DNA of 10,506 bases from Anaerolineaceae bacterium UBA3924 (GTDB lineage Bacteria > Chloroflexota > Anaerolineae > Anaerolineales > Anaerolineaceae). Below are positions 1 through 6,689 of this stretch, piece by piece. Within the stretch, counting starts at the first letter, position 1, and every line of letters begins with the position of its first letter. The DNA lies in NCBI GenBank assembly GCA_002385985.1, contig DGEO01000011.1, positions 15,386 to 25,891 of the forward strand, written 5' to 3'. Made by a program: the position numbers and the translations under genes. Below the pieces are notes generated by a model, which had not been told where the DNA came from, searched no databases, and saw nothing but the letters and a program-made list of their open reading frames with translations.

Positions 1-2
1 GA

Positions 3-413
3 CGTGTAATTCCCGCCGCCCGCACCCTGTTTTCCGACGCCCTGTGGCGAGGGCGGCGCAGCCGGCTGGCGGCTTTCCTCCTCCGGCGGGCAGCCAGCCT
101 GAAGGTGCTGCAGCTGACCGCAAAGCAGAAAAGCCGCCTGCATTACGTGGGACTTCGCCAGGTGGCGATCGACCGGATCACCGGCACCGAATCGCGGGAG
201 CGGGGTTTTGACCGCCGCTTCCATCCCACCAGGCCCGGGCTGGAGGAGCGCTGGGCGCGAGTCGCCAGCGCCCGTTACGAGGGCATCCCTCTTCCTCCCG
301 TGGAGCTGATCCGGGTGGGCGATGAATACTACGTGCGCGACGGTCACCACCGCATTTCGGTGGCCCGGGCGCGCGGTGAGAAGGATATCGACGCGCTGAT
401 CGTTCTGGGCTGA
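3..413 (+). CDS. ParB/sulfiredoxin-fold-like protein, 5' end missing
   Basis: The frame is open from the left window edge to the TGA at 411-413 (136 residues visible). The C-terminal half carries the ParB/Srx-type pattern: a short strand ending in PPVELIRVGDEYYV, then RDGHHRISVARARG (about residues 112-125). That is the substrate- or nucleotide-binding signature seen in ParB-nuclease-fold and sulfiredoxin-like proteins. It is preceded by FDRRFHPTRPGLEERWARVASARYEGIPLPP, typical of a stand-alone family common in Chloroflexota and Actinobacteria. The only in-frame start inside the window is a GTG at 105 without a Shine-Dalgarno sequence. Upstream codons still read like protein (RLAAFLLRRAASLK), so the true start probably lies outside the window. 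There is no partner ParA and no HTH domain is visible, so a role in chromosome partitioning is not supported. The biochemical function is unknown. Confidence 0.75.
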   Translation, partial: RVIPAARTLFSDALWRGRRSRLAAFLLRRAASLKVLQLTAKQKSRLHYVGLRQVAIDRITGTESRERGFDRRFHPTRPGLEERWARVASARYEGIPLPPVELIRVGDEYYVRDGHHRISVARARGEKDIDALIVLG

Positions 414-440
414 GGAAAACGCTCCCCTCACCCTTCGCCC

Positions 441-470
441 CGCCGGCTGCCTGCAGCCGGCGAGGTCTTT
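441..470 (+). terminator. Hairpin terminator after the ParB-like gene
   Basis: A perfect 9-bp GC-rich stem (441-449 with 454-462, loop CCTG) starts 28 nt after the stop codon of the plus-strand gene. It is followed by a T-rich stretch (AGGTCTTTTCT). It sits in the 85-bp gap between two convergent genes. Only the plus-strand side has the T tract, so it is better suited to the upstream plus-strand gene than to the GH5 gene. Confidence 0.55.
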
Positions 471-498
471 TCTGCCTTCCCGGCCGGGCCGGGGCTGT

Positions 499-2406
499 TC
501 ACGGCCGCCGGACCACGATGCGGTGCTCGGAGTGGGCCGGGTCATGGCAGTAAACCAGCTCCTGGTCTTCAGGGTGGTGCGTGAAGCTTCCGTCGGAGAC
601 CTCCACGCGGCAGCCTTCCGGGTAGTGGAAGGCCGGGATGTAAAACAGGGTGGGCGCGGAGATTCCCGGGTCGTGGCGGAAGCGGAACTCGAAGCGCCCG
701 GTGCGCAGGTCGAAGGACTGCGCCAGCGGCTCGCCGGCCACGGCGCGGGCCGAGGGGCGCAGCACCGCCGCCAGCGCCCGGCCGCCCGAGTTGAGATCCG
801 CCGGGTCGGTGCGCTGGTCAGGGGAGTAGATTGAATAATCCTCGCCGTTCCAGTGGTCGCCGCGGGTGTTGTTGTTGTCCGGGTTGTAGTTCCACAGGAC
901 ATAGCTGACCAGATTGTCTTCCACCGCCTGCAGGGAGCGGTCCAGCGCTTCGATCTGGTTGCGGTAGTTTCCGGTCTGGTAGGCGCGCTGCCTGTTCAGG
1001 TCGAAGGGGATACCGGTCTCGCCGATCAGCACCGGGGCGCCGCGCAGCTTCTGGCGGCCTTCATCCTTCAGCGCGGCCACCTGGTCCCGGAAGGAGGCCT
1101 GCACCCGCTTCCGGCCGAGCACCAGCCGCCCGCCCTTGCGCAGGTCGAAGCCCAGGTGCGGGTTGTAGAACTTGGTCACCTGCAGCAGGCTGTCGTACCA
1201 GTGGGGATCGTAGACGATATCCGCGGCGTCCTCCGGTCCCCAGGCGGGCATTTCCCCGCCGATCTCGCCGTGGACGAAGATCAGGCTCCCGGGGTGGGCG
1301 GCGCGGATGGCGCGGGCGTAGCGGTTTACGAAGGGCCGGTAAAAGTCCGGGCCGAAGGAGGCCGTGCGGCCGTCCACCCGGGCGAAGTGGTCCGGGCGCA
1401 GCAGGCGGGGCAGGCCGCGGCTGTCCAGCCCCCAGACACCGGCTTCGCGCCAGAGATCGGCGGCGCAGGCCTCCCAGGCGCACTTGCGGGACGGGTTGAT
1501 CAGCCGGCGGGCGGTGCTCAGCGCGCCGAAGGGGGTCACCCGCATGATGTCGATCCACTGCGGGTAGCCCGCGGCCATGAGCATGGACTGGTAGGGGGTG
1601 GGGCTGGGGCCGAAGTGCAAACGGCTCTCGTGGCGGGCCAGGTTCTGCCAGCCGATGTAGCCGCGCAGGGGTTCGTTCATCACCCCGTAGCCGATCACGT
1701 TGGGAAGATCAGCCAGCTTTCGGGCCACCTGCTGGAAGGCGGCGATGTAATGCTCCTGCAGGTAATCCTGCGCATTGACGCCGTCAATGGTGAAGCGCGG
1801 GGCGAAGGCCCGCCCGCCGAAGAACAGGGTGAACATGGTCGCCGGGGCCAGCTTGTAGTAGTTGGTCATCCAGATCATCTGGGGGAAGGGGTCGCCGTGC
1901 AGGTTGTGTACGATGGCCGCGCCGGTCTCGTTGAAATGGGCCATGTCAAAGCCGGCCGCCTCGAGCGTCCAGCCGGGCGCGCCGCTGCCGCCGGTGAAGC
2001 GGCTCCACATGTCCTGGTGCGGGTCGATGTAGACCTGCAGGCCGTACTCGCCCGCCAGGCGGATCACCTCGCGCAGGTAGTCCAGGTAGCTGCGGTCGTA
2101 CTGCCCCGGCCCGGCGTGCTCGACTGCCTCCCAGGTGACCAGGAAGCGCAGGAGCTGAAATCCCCAGGCCTTGAGCCGGGCGAAATGCTCACCGGCCTCC
2201 TCCAGCGGGAAGGGCGGGTTGGCGAAGGACACCCGGCGGTGGTCGAAAAATCCTTCGCGGATGTGCGAGGCCGCGTTGGGCCGGGTGGGGAGCTTGGCGT
2301 TGGCGCCCAGGTTGGCGCCGCGCAGCAGCAGGGCGCGCCCGTATTCGTCCCTCAGCCAGCCTCCTTCCGCGGTAATCACTGCGGTCCCTCCTTCTGCGGC
2401 GTTCAT
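499..2406 (-). CDS. Glycoside hydrolase family 5, endoglycoceramidase/steryl-beta-glucosidase type
   Basis: A predicted retaining beta-glycosidase with a TIM barrel. In a 635-residue reading, residues 20-95 form the barrel start (LLLRGANLGANAK, then WGFQLLRFLVTWEAVE). DPHQDMWSRFTGGSGAP (about 128-144) is characteristic of the GH5_12-like group, which includes fungal glucosylceramidases and ergosteryl-glucosidases. The acid/base Glu is E245 in GVMNEP and the nucleophile Glu is E463 in LIGETGIPF. The region WNYNPDNNNTRGDHWNGEDYSIYS follows. Residues from about 550 onward fit a beta-sandwich C-terminal domain. No signal peptide is visible, so it is probably cytoplasmic. An ATG at 2412 lies directly behind a -10 box and has no ribosome site. 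The ATG at 2406 lies 6 nt after that box and is preferred as a leaderless start. The natural substrate (glycolipid, sterol glucoside or other glucoside) cannot be read from sequence. Confidence 0.88.
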   Translation of the reverse strand: MNAAEGGTAVITAEGGWLRDEYGRALLLRGANLGANAKLPTRPNAASHIREGFFDHRRVSFANPPFPLEEAGEHFARLKAWGFQLLRFLVTWEAVEHAGPGQYDRSYLDYLREVIRLAGEYGLQVYIDPHQDMWSRFTGGSGAPGWTLEAAGFDMAHFNETGAAIVHNLHGDPFPQMIWMTNYYKLAPATMFTLFFGGRAFAPRFTIDGVNAQDYLQEHYIAAFQQVARKLADLPNVIGYGVMNEPLRGYIGWQNLARHESRLHFGPSPTPYQSMLMAAGYPQWIDIMRVTPFGALSTARRLINPSRKCAWEACAADLWREAGVWGLDSRGLPRLLRPDHFARVDGRTASFGPDFYRPFVNRYARAIRAAHPGSLIFVHGEIGGEMPAWGPEDAADIVYDPHWYDSLLQVTKFYNPHLGFDLRKGGRLVLGRKRVQASFRDQVAALKDEGRQKLRGAPVLIGETGIPFDLNRQRAYQTGNYRNQIEALDRSLQAVEDNLVSYVLWNYNPDNNNTRGDHWNGEDYSIYSPDQRTDPADLNSGGRALAAVLRPSARAVAGEPLAQSFDLRTGRFEFRFRHDPGISAPTLFYIPAFHYPEGCRVEVSDGSFTHHPEDQELVYCHDPAHSEHRIVVRRP

Positions 2407-2412
2407 CCCCAT

Positions 2413-2441
2413 ACTATAGGGGAAGGGCGGATATGTGGAAA
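2413..2441 (-). promoter_or_regulatory. Promoter of the GH5 gene (likely leaderless)
   Basis: On the minus strand, TTTCCA (2441-2436; 4 of 6 matches to TTGACA) is separated by 17 bp from TATAGT (2418-2413; 5 of 6 matches to TATAAT). Seven bases beyond the -10 box is the A of the ATG at 2406, which implies a leaderless mRNA. No purine-rich ribosome site precedes either candidate ATG. Confidence 0.5.
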
Positions 2442-2480
2442 TTGGGGAAAATCCCCCCTTGAGATGGGGAGTTTCCGTTC

Positions 2481-2509
2481 TTGTGCAGACCTTCCGCCTG
2501 CCGCATACT
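2481..2509 (+). promoter_or_regulatory. Weak candidate promoter for the BrkB-family gene
   Basis: TTGTGC (2481-2486) and CATACT (2504-2509) are 17 bp apart. They match 3 of 6 and 4 of 6 consensus positions, in the 145-bp divergent gap upstream of the start at 2552. The match is modest, and other placements are possible. Confidence 0.25.
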
Positions 2510-2551
2510 CATAAGGGGGAGTGGGACCACATAGAGTAAAGGGAAAGCAGG

Positions 2552-3703
2552 ATGAACCTCATTTTATTGATAAAGAATACCGTGCGCGAGTTCCTGGAAG
2601 ACAAAGCGCCCCGGCTGGCGGCGGCGCTTTCGTATTACGCGGTCATGTCGCTGGCCCCGCTGCTGATCTTAATCCTCTGGCTGGTGGGCCTGGTGTTCAG
2701 CCGGGAAGAGGCGCAGCAGGGGCTGCTGGAGCAGGTCACCAGCCTGGCCGGGCCTTCGGCGGCCGGCGCGGTGGAGGGCATCATCTCCAGCACGCAGGAC
2801 CCCGACACCAGCGGTATCGTGGCCAGCGTGATATCGCTGGGTGTGCTGCTCTTTGGCGCTTCTGGCGTGTTCATCCAGCTGCAGGACTCGCTCAATACCG
2901 TCTGGGACGTGCAGCCCAAACCCGGGCGCGGCATCGGAGAAGTGATCAAGAGCCGCTTTCTGTCCTTTTCGATGGTGCTGGGCATCGGCTTTCTGCTGCT
3001 GGTCTCGCTGGTGCTGAGCGCGGCCCTCTCGGCGGCGGGGGCCTTTTTCGCTGACCTGATCCCCGGCGGCCCGACGCTCTGGCAGGTGGTCAACAACCTG
3101 GTCTCGGTGGCGGTGATCGCGCTGCTGTTCGGGTTGATGTTCAAGGTGCTGCCGGACGCGGAGATCCGCTGGCGGGACGTGTGGGTGGGCGCCATCGTGA
3201 CCTCGCTGCTGTTCAACTTCGGCAAGTACCTGATTGGCCTGTACCTGGGGCAGAGCGGCGCGGCCTCCAGCTACGGGGCGGCCGGGTCGCTGGTGATCAT
3301 CCTGCTGTGGGTGTACTACTCGGCGCTGATCCTGTTTTTCGGGGCGGAGTTCACCCAGGTGTGGGCGCGGCGGCACGGCGAGGTCATCCAGCCGGCGCCG
3401 AACGCCGAGCTGGTGCTGGACAAACGCGAGCTGGAAGGCGGCCCCAGACCCGCGCCCAGACCGCCGGTCCAGCCGGTGCTGGAGCCAGGGGAGCGCGAGT
3501 TCGGCTCCTCGCTGGCCTACCCGGCGTCTCAGGCGGTGCGGGTGAGCCGGAGCACGGGCGGACCGGCGTCCATCCCGGTGACCGGGCCGGAGCCTCCGCC
3601 GGCGGTCAGGACCCTGCCGGTGATTATGCTCGGGGCGGTGGCGGCCGGTTACGGGCTGTTTGAGACCGGGCGGGCGGCCGTGCGGCGCATCCGCCGGCGG
3701 TAA
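2552..3703 (+). CDS. YihY/virulence factor BrkB family inner-membrane protein
   Basis: The 383-residue protein has the family signature at both ends of the core: LAAALSYYAVMSLAPLLILILWLVG (22-46) and SYGAAGSLVIILLWVYYSALILFFGAEFTQVWA (240-272). Six membrane segments are visible at about 27-49, 88-108, 138-163, 180-200, 208-232 and 244-268. They match the usual architecture of about 280 residues. After them comes a proline- and charge-rich tail (about 280-350), then a further hydrophobic stretch (VIMLGAVAAGYGLF, 357-370) and a basic end (RRIRRR). The molecular function of the family is unsettled: an old ribonuclease BN assignment was withdrawn, and transport or envelope roles are proposed. The start at 2552 has a weak ribosome site (AAAGGGA, 7 nt upstream). 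The gene converges on the LCP gene with 15 bp between stops. Confidence 0.9.
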   Translation: MNLILLIKNTVREFLEDKAPRLAAALSYYAVMSLAPLLILILWLVGLVFSREEAQQGLLEQVTSLAGPSAAGAVEGIISSTQDPDTSGIVASVISLGVLLFGASGVFIQLQDSLNTVWDVQPKPGRGIGEVIKSRFLSFSMVLGIGFLLLVSLVLSAALSAAGAFFADLIPGGPTLWQVVNNLVSVAVIALLFGLMFKVLPDAEIRWRDVWVGAIVTSLLFNFGKYLIGLYLGQSGAASSYGAAGSLVIILLWVYYSALILFFGAEFTQVWARRHGEVIQPAPNAELVLDKRELEGGPRPAPRPPVQPVLEPGEREFGSSLAYPASQAVRVSRSTGGPASIPVTGPEPPPAVRTLPVIMLGAVAAGYGLFETGRAAVRRIRRR

Positions 3704-3718
3704 GCTTACCCGGACGGA

Positions 3719-4819
3719 CTAGCGGCCGAACATCTCTTCCAGCAGCGGGTTGATCTGATCCCAGTTGGGCAGCAGCACCTGCGCGCCGCCGGGGGTCAGC
3801 CAGGGGGTGACCATGGAGCGGTCCAGGGTGCGCGAGTCGATCCCGTCCGGGCCGGCGCGCAGCACGGCCAGCCCCAGGCGCGGCCACAGCCAGACGGGCA
3901 CGTTGGTGTCCACCGCATCCAGCACGGCCGGGATGACCTCGGGCAGCTGCCCCCAGGAGGAAGGCTGGAGCATCTGGGTCAGCATGGAGCGGATCAGGAA
4001 CTGCCCGTGGGCCATGCGGAAGAAATCGTCCGTCCCGGAGCGGTCGCGGGCGAAGGCCAGGGCCTGCTCGCCGTTCAGGCGGTGCTCCCCGGCCGGCCAG
4101 CCGGCCATCGGCTCGGGCAGGTTGACCACCACGCCGCCCATGGCGTCGGCGATGCCCACCAGGCTGTCGAAGCTGATGCGGGCGTAATAGTGCACCGGCA
4201 CGTCGAACACCTCCTCGACAGCTTCAGCGGCGGCGCGCGGCCCGCTGCCGGGCTGTTCCAGCTCGGCGAAGAAGTGGGCGGTGTTGATGCGCTGCTCACC
4301 GACCCGCGGCAAGGTGACCCACAGGTCGCGGGGGATGGAAAGCATGGCCACCGTGGGCCTGAGCGGGTTGATGGTCACCAGAATGTTGGTGTCGGAGCGG
4401 CCGGCGTAGGTGCCCTCGGGGGTGCGGTCGATGCCCAGCACCAGGATGTTGGTGCGAATGGGGGCGAAGAAATAGGCCAGCACCAGAACCAGCGGCAGCA
4501 GCAGCGCCAGGCAGCCGCAGCCTGGCCCGCGGCGGCGTCCGGGCTGTGGGGCCTGGTAGGCGGGCGGCATGGACTCGGCGATGGGATCCGGCCAGCGTTT
4601 GGACGGGGCCGGCTGCTGCCCCGGTGGCGGGACTGCCGGGTGCGAGGGGGCCGGCGGGTGGCCCGGGGGCGGGACGGTTGGCCGGTCAGCGCTGCCCGGG
4701 GCAGGCGGCTGGCCGGCGCCGCGCTCCACGGGCACCGGCTGGACAGCGCCCAGCGGATCGTACGGCGGCTCCGGCGGCTGAGCGCCGGAGGGAGTTGGTG
4801 AAGTTGGTAGATCGTTCAT
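3719..4819 (-). CDS. LCP (LytR-CpsA-Psr) family cell-wall polymer ligase
   Basis: LCP proteins transfer undecaprenyl-linked glycopolymers to peptidoglycan or related acceptors outside the membrane. This 366-residue protein has a cytoplasmic proline-rich head (1-95, with PPPGHPPAP-type runs) and a basic stop (GRRRG). One membrane segment follows (about 101-119), then the LCP domain (about 122-285). Diagnostic pieces are NILVLGIDRTPEGTYAGRSDTNILVTINP, SIPRDLWVTLP, RINTAHFF, VHYYARISFDSLVGIADAMGGVVVNLPEPM, LNGEQALAFARDRSGTDDFFRMAHGQ and the C-terminal WDQINPLLEEMF. The Arg/Asp residues of RSD, PRD and ARDR correspond to the polyprenyl-pyrophosphate-binding set known in the family. The start has AGAGG 5 nt upstream of the ATG. 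The gene appears to be transcribed alone. Which glycopolymer it attaches is unknown. Confidence 0.9.
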   Translation of the reverse strand: MNDLPTSPTPSGAQPPEPPYDPLGAVQPVPVERGAGQPPAPGSADRPTVPPPGHPPAPSHPAVPPPGQQPAPSKRWPDPIAESMPPAYQAPQPGRRRGPGCGCLALLLPLVLVLAYFFAPIRTNILVLGIDRTPEGTYAGRSDTNILVTINPLRPTVAMLSIPRDLWVTLPRVGEQRINTAHFFAELEQPGSGPRAAAEAVEEVFDVPVHYYARISFDSLVGIADAMGGVVVNLPEPMAGWPAGEHRLNGEQALAFARDRSGTDDFFRMAHGQFLIRSMLTQMLQPSSWGQLPEVIPAVLDAVDTNVPVWLWPRLGLAVLRAGPDGIDSRTLDRSMVTPWLTPGGAQVLLPNWDQINPLLEEMFGR

Positions 4820-4839
4820 GTTAACCTCTGAACGGTGCG

Positions 4840-4868
4840 ATTCTACCCTGAATCCGCCGGGCTGTCAT
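4840..4868 (-). promoter_or_regulatory. Sigma70-type promoter of the LCP gene
   Basis: On the minus strand, ATGACA (4868-4863) and TAGAAT (4845-4840) each match the consensus at 5 of 6 positions, with exactly 17 bp between them. Transcription would begin near 4833. That leaves a short leader of about 14 nt containing the AGAGG ribosome site (4829-4825) before the ATG at 4819. Confidence 0.65.
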
Positions 4869-4990
4869 CCGGAGCAGTAAAAACCGGGGTGTGGTTGGCC
4901 GGTGTGGAGGAAGGTAGGGGATGGGTGGAAACCGACTTCATCTTACCAAACCCGGCCGCTGCGCCACATATCCTTCGGGATGCTCGCCAG

Positions 4991-5040
4991 AAAAAAGGTG
5001 CGGAACCGGGACGGTTCCGCACCTTTAGTTTCGTTTTTCA
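4991..5040 (-). terminator. Strong intrinsic terminator of the aldolase/LRR operon
   Basis: A perfect 14-bp stem (4994-5007 with 5013-5026) closes a 5-nt loop. Read on the minus strand it ends in a run of six T (from 4996 to 4991), about 20 nt after the LRR stop codon. On the plus strand it is followed by TTTAGTTTCGTTTTT, so it may work in both directions. It also separates the operon from the LCP promoter downstream. Confidence 0.85.
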
Positions 5041-5044
5041 CCGC

Positions 5045-5602
5045 TCAGCGGCCCGAGCCGGGGCGCATCTTCTCACCTCGCGAGGGCTTGTGCACCGTCA
5101 GGCCGTGCCGGTCCAGATGGGCCACCCCGGCCCGGGTGATCTTGACACAGCCCTGCAGGTCCAGGTACTCCAGGCTGCGCAGCCGGGCGAGGGCCTTCAG
5201 GTTCTGGTCGGTCAGCCGGTTGCAGTAGCTCAGGTCCAGGTGGCGCAGGCGCGACAGCCCGGCCAGGTCCGAGAGGCCCCGGTCCGAGATGCCGCAGGCG
5301 CTCAGGTTGAGCCAGGTGAGCCAGGGCAGCTGCTTGAGCTTCGCCAGACCGGTCGTGGTCAGGTTGCGGTTCTCCGACAGGTCCAGCGCGGTCACCTCCG
5401 GCACGTCCTCCAATTCTTCGACCAGCTGAGCCAGGTCCTGGTCGCTGCCCGCGCGCAGCTGCACTTTGGCCTCATGGCCGGCCGGGATGGTGAAGTAGCC
5501 GGGGCCGGTGTCCAGCTCCTGCCACTCGTCCTCGCTGCCCTCCGGGCGGATGAAGACCTGCACCGGCAGCTCTGAGCCGAATTTGCGCTCCGCCAGGCTC
5601 AT
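5045..5602 (-). CDS. Small leucine-rich-repeat protein
   Basis: The 185-residue protein has no signal peptide or membrane segment and is probably cytoplasmic. Residues 68-168 hold four leucine-rich repeats of 24-25 residues of the cysteine/Amn1-like kind: VTALDLSENRNLTTTGLAKLKQL, LTWLNLSACGISDRGLSDLAGL, LRHLDLSYCNRLTDQNLKALARL and LEYLDLQGCVKITRAGVAHL. The N-terminal 60 residues (with FIRPEGSEDEWQELDTGPGY) are not repeats and are not recognised. They could be a capping domain. The tail is basic. The ATG overlaps the aldolase stop (ATGA, 4 nt), so translation is probably coupled. LRRs normally bind proteins; the partner is unknown. Co-transcription with the aldolase is clear, but a functional link is only a guess. 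Confidence 0.8.
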   Translation of the reverse strand: MSLAERKFGSELPVQVFIRPEGSEDEWQELDTGPGYFTIPAGHEAKVQLRAGSDQDLAQLVEELEDVPEVTALDLSENRNLTTTGLAKLKQLPWLTWLNLSACGISDRGLSDLAGLSRLRHLDLSYCNRLTDQNLKALARLRSLEYLDLQGCVKITRAGVAHLDRHGLTVHKPSRGEKMRPGSGR

Positions 5603-6558
5603 GCCTTCTCGGCGGCCAGCAGCTCGCGGACTTCCGGCAGGCGGCCGGCGCTGCCCAGCTTCTCGTTCTTATGGGCGATGAACTCGGCGTAGGCCTTCAT
5701 GAAGATCTTGCCCGGGTCGCGCAGGTCGAACTTCTCGGGATGGTCGCGGAAGAACTCGCGGTGGACGCGGGTCCACACCAGGCGGCCGTCGGTGTCGATG
5801 TTGATCTTGGTGACGCCCAGCTTGGCCGCCGGGAGGAACTGGTCGGCGTCCACGCCCTTGGCGCCCTTGAGGTTGCCGCCCGCGGCGTTAATGCGCTCGA
5901 CCTCTTCCTGCGGGACCGAGGAGGAACCGTGCATGACCAGCGGGAAGCCGGGCAGCCGGGCCTGGATCTCCTTCAGCACGTCAAAGCGCAGGGCCTGGGT
6001 GCCGGAGAACTTGAAGGCCCCGTGGCTGGTGCCGATGGCCACTGCCAGCGAGTCGCAGCCGGTGCGCTCGACGAACTCGCGTGCCTGGTCGGGGTCGGTC
6101 AGTTTGGCGTCGGCTTCGGAGACACTGACGTGCTCCTCCACGCCGCCCAGCTGGCCCAGCTCGGCCTCGACCACGATGCCGCGGGCGTGGGCGGCTTCCA
6201 CTACCCGGCGGGTGATCTCGACGTTCTTGTCAAAGGGATGGTGGCTGGCGTCGATCATCACCGAGCTGTAAAAGCCGGATTCAATGGCGTCGTAGCAGGT
6301 TTCCTCGTCCCCGTGGTCCAGGTGAACGGCAAAGATGGCTTCGGGGAAGACATCCTCGGCGGCGCGGATGATGGCCTCCAGCATGCGCTTGTCGGTATAG
6401 CTGCGTGCGCCCTTGCTGATCTGGATAATGAAGGGAGCCTGGCTGTCCAGATTGCCCCGGAAAAGGCCCATGGCCTGCTCAAGGTTGTTAATGTTGTACG
6501 CTCCCAGGGCATATTTACCGTATGCCGCCTCAAAGAGTTTCTTGGTTGTTACGATCAC
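5599..6558 (-). CDS. fba: Class II fructose-1,6-bisphosphate aldolase
   Basis: This is the zinc-dependent aldolase of glycolysis and gluconeogenesis, which splits fructose-1,6-bisphosphate to DHAP and glyceraldehyde-3-phosphate. In the 319-residue reading from the GTG at 6558, the class II landmarks are clear: YALGAYNINNLEQ (16-28), HLDHGD (79-84; catalytic Asp81 and zinc ligand His82), a further zinc-ligand His in GTSHGAFKF (His179) and one in MHGSSSVP (His210). Phosphate and Na-loop residues lie in GAKGVDAD and KINIDTDGRLVWT. A tagatose-bisphosphate aldolase cannot be fully excluded because the families are close. The frame extends 6 codons to a GTG at 6576. The start at 6558 is preferred because AAAGGAG lies 6 nt upstream of it, inside that extension, and MIVTTKKLFEAAYGKYA is the usual N-terminus. 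It is the first gene of a two-gene unit with the LRR gene. Confidence 0.95.
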   Translation of the reverse strand: MIVTTKKLFEAAYGKYALGAYNINNLEQAMGLFRGNLDSQAPFIIQISKGARSYTDKRMLEAIIRAAEDVFPEAIFAVHLDHGDEETCYDAIESGFYSSVMIDASHHPFDKNVEITRRVVEAAHARGIVVEAELGQLGGVEEHVSVSEADAKLTDPDQAREFVERTGCDSLAVAIGTSHGAFKFSGTQALRFDVLKEIQARLPGFPLVMHGSSSVPQEEVERINAAGGNLKGAKGVDADQFLPAAKLGVTKINIDTDGRLVWTRVHREFFRDHPEKFDLRDPGKIFMKAYAEFIAHKNEKLGSAGRLPEVRELLAAEKA

Positions 6559-6602
6559 CGCGTACTCCTTTCTCACAATCGCATAATAATCTAGCTGCCC
6601 CT

Positions 6603-6608
6603 ATTATA
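6603..6608 (-). promoter_or_regulatory. Consensus -10 box upstream of the aldolase gene
   Basis: A perfect TATAAT on the minus strand (6608-6603) lies 44 nt upstream of the GTG at 6558, which leaves a leader of about 35-40 nt that includes the AAAGGAG site. I see no convincing -35 hexamer at 16-18 bp and no TGn extension, so an activator may be needed, or the real -35 may be weak. Confidence 0.5.
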
Positions 6609-6645
6609 GCCCACATGACCTGCGCAGCTCTCTGCGTCGAAGCAA

Positions 6646-6666
6646 AGCCCCCTCTGGGAGGGAGCT
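6646..6666 (-). terminator. Possible weak terminator after the lipoprotein gene
   Basis: On the minus strand AGCTCCCT pairs with AGGGGGCT (8 bp including one G-U) around the loop CCCAG. It lies about 24 nt beyond the lipoprotein stop and is followed by TTGCTTCG rather than a clean T run. Its position at the end of the five-gene unit supports it; the poor T tract weakens it. Confidence 0.35.
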
Positions 6667-6689
6667 CCAGGCCAGGCGGGAGAGGCGCT

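Noticed and set aside
3..413. A chromosome-partitioning ParB protein
   Set aside because: Only a small ParB/Srx-like motif is present. There is no HTH DNA-binding region in the visible part and no ParA neighbour, so only the fold-level call is kept.
853..2514. A 553-codon open frame on the plus strand, antisense to the GH5 gene
   Set aside because: It has the Val/Gly/Ala/Gln-rich repetitive composition of a shadow frame in GC-rich DNA. It lies opposite an enzyme with clear catalytic motifs and shows no recognisable domain.
6577..6689. A possible riboswitch or small RNA upstream of the aldolase gene
   Set aside because: The stretch is just over 110 bases, explained by a weak 3' hairpin and a -10 box. 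No conserved aptamer motif or extended folding is seen.
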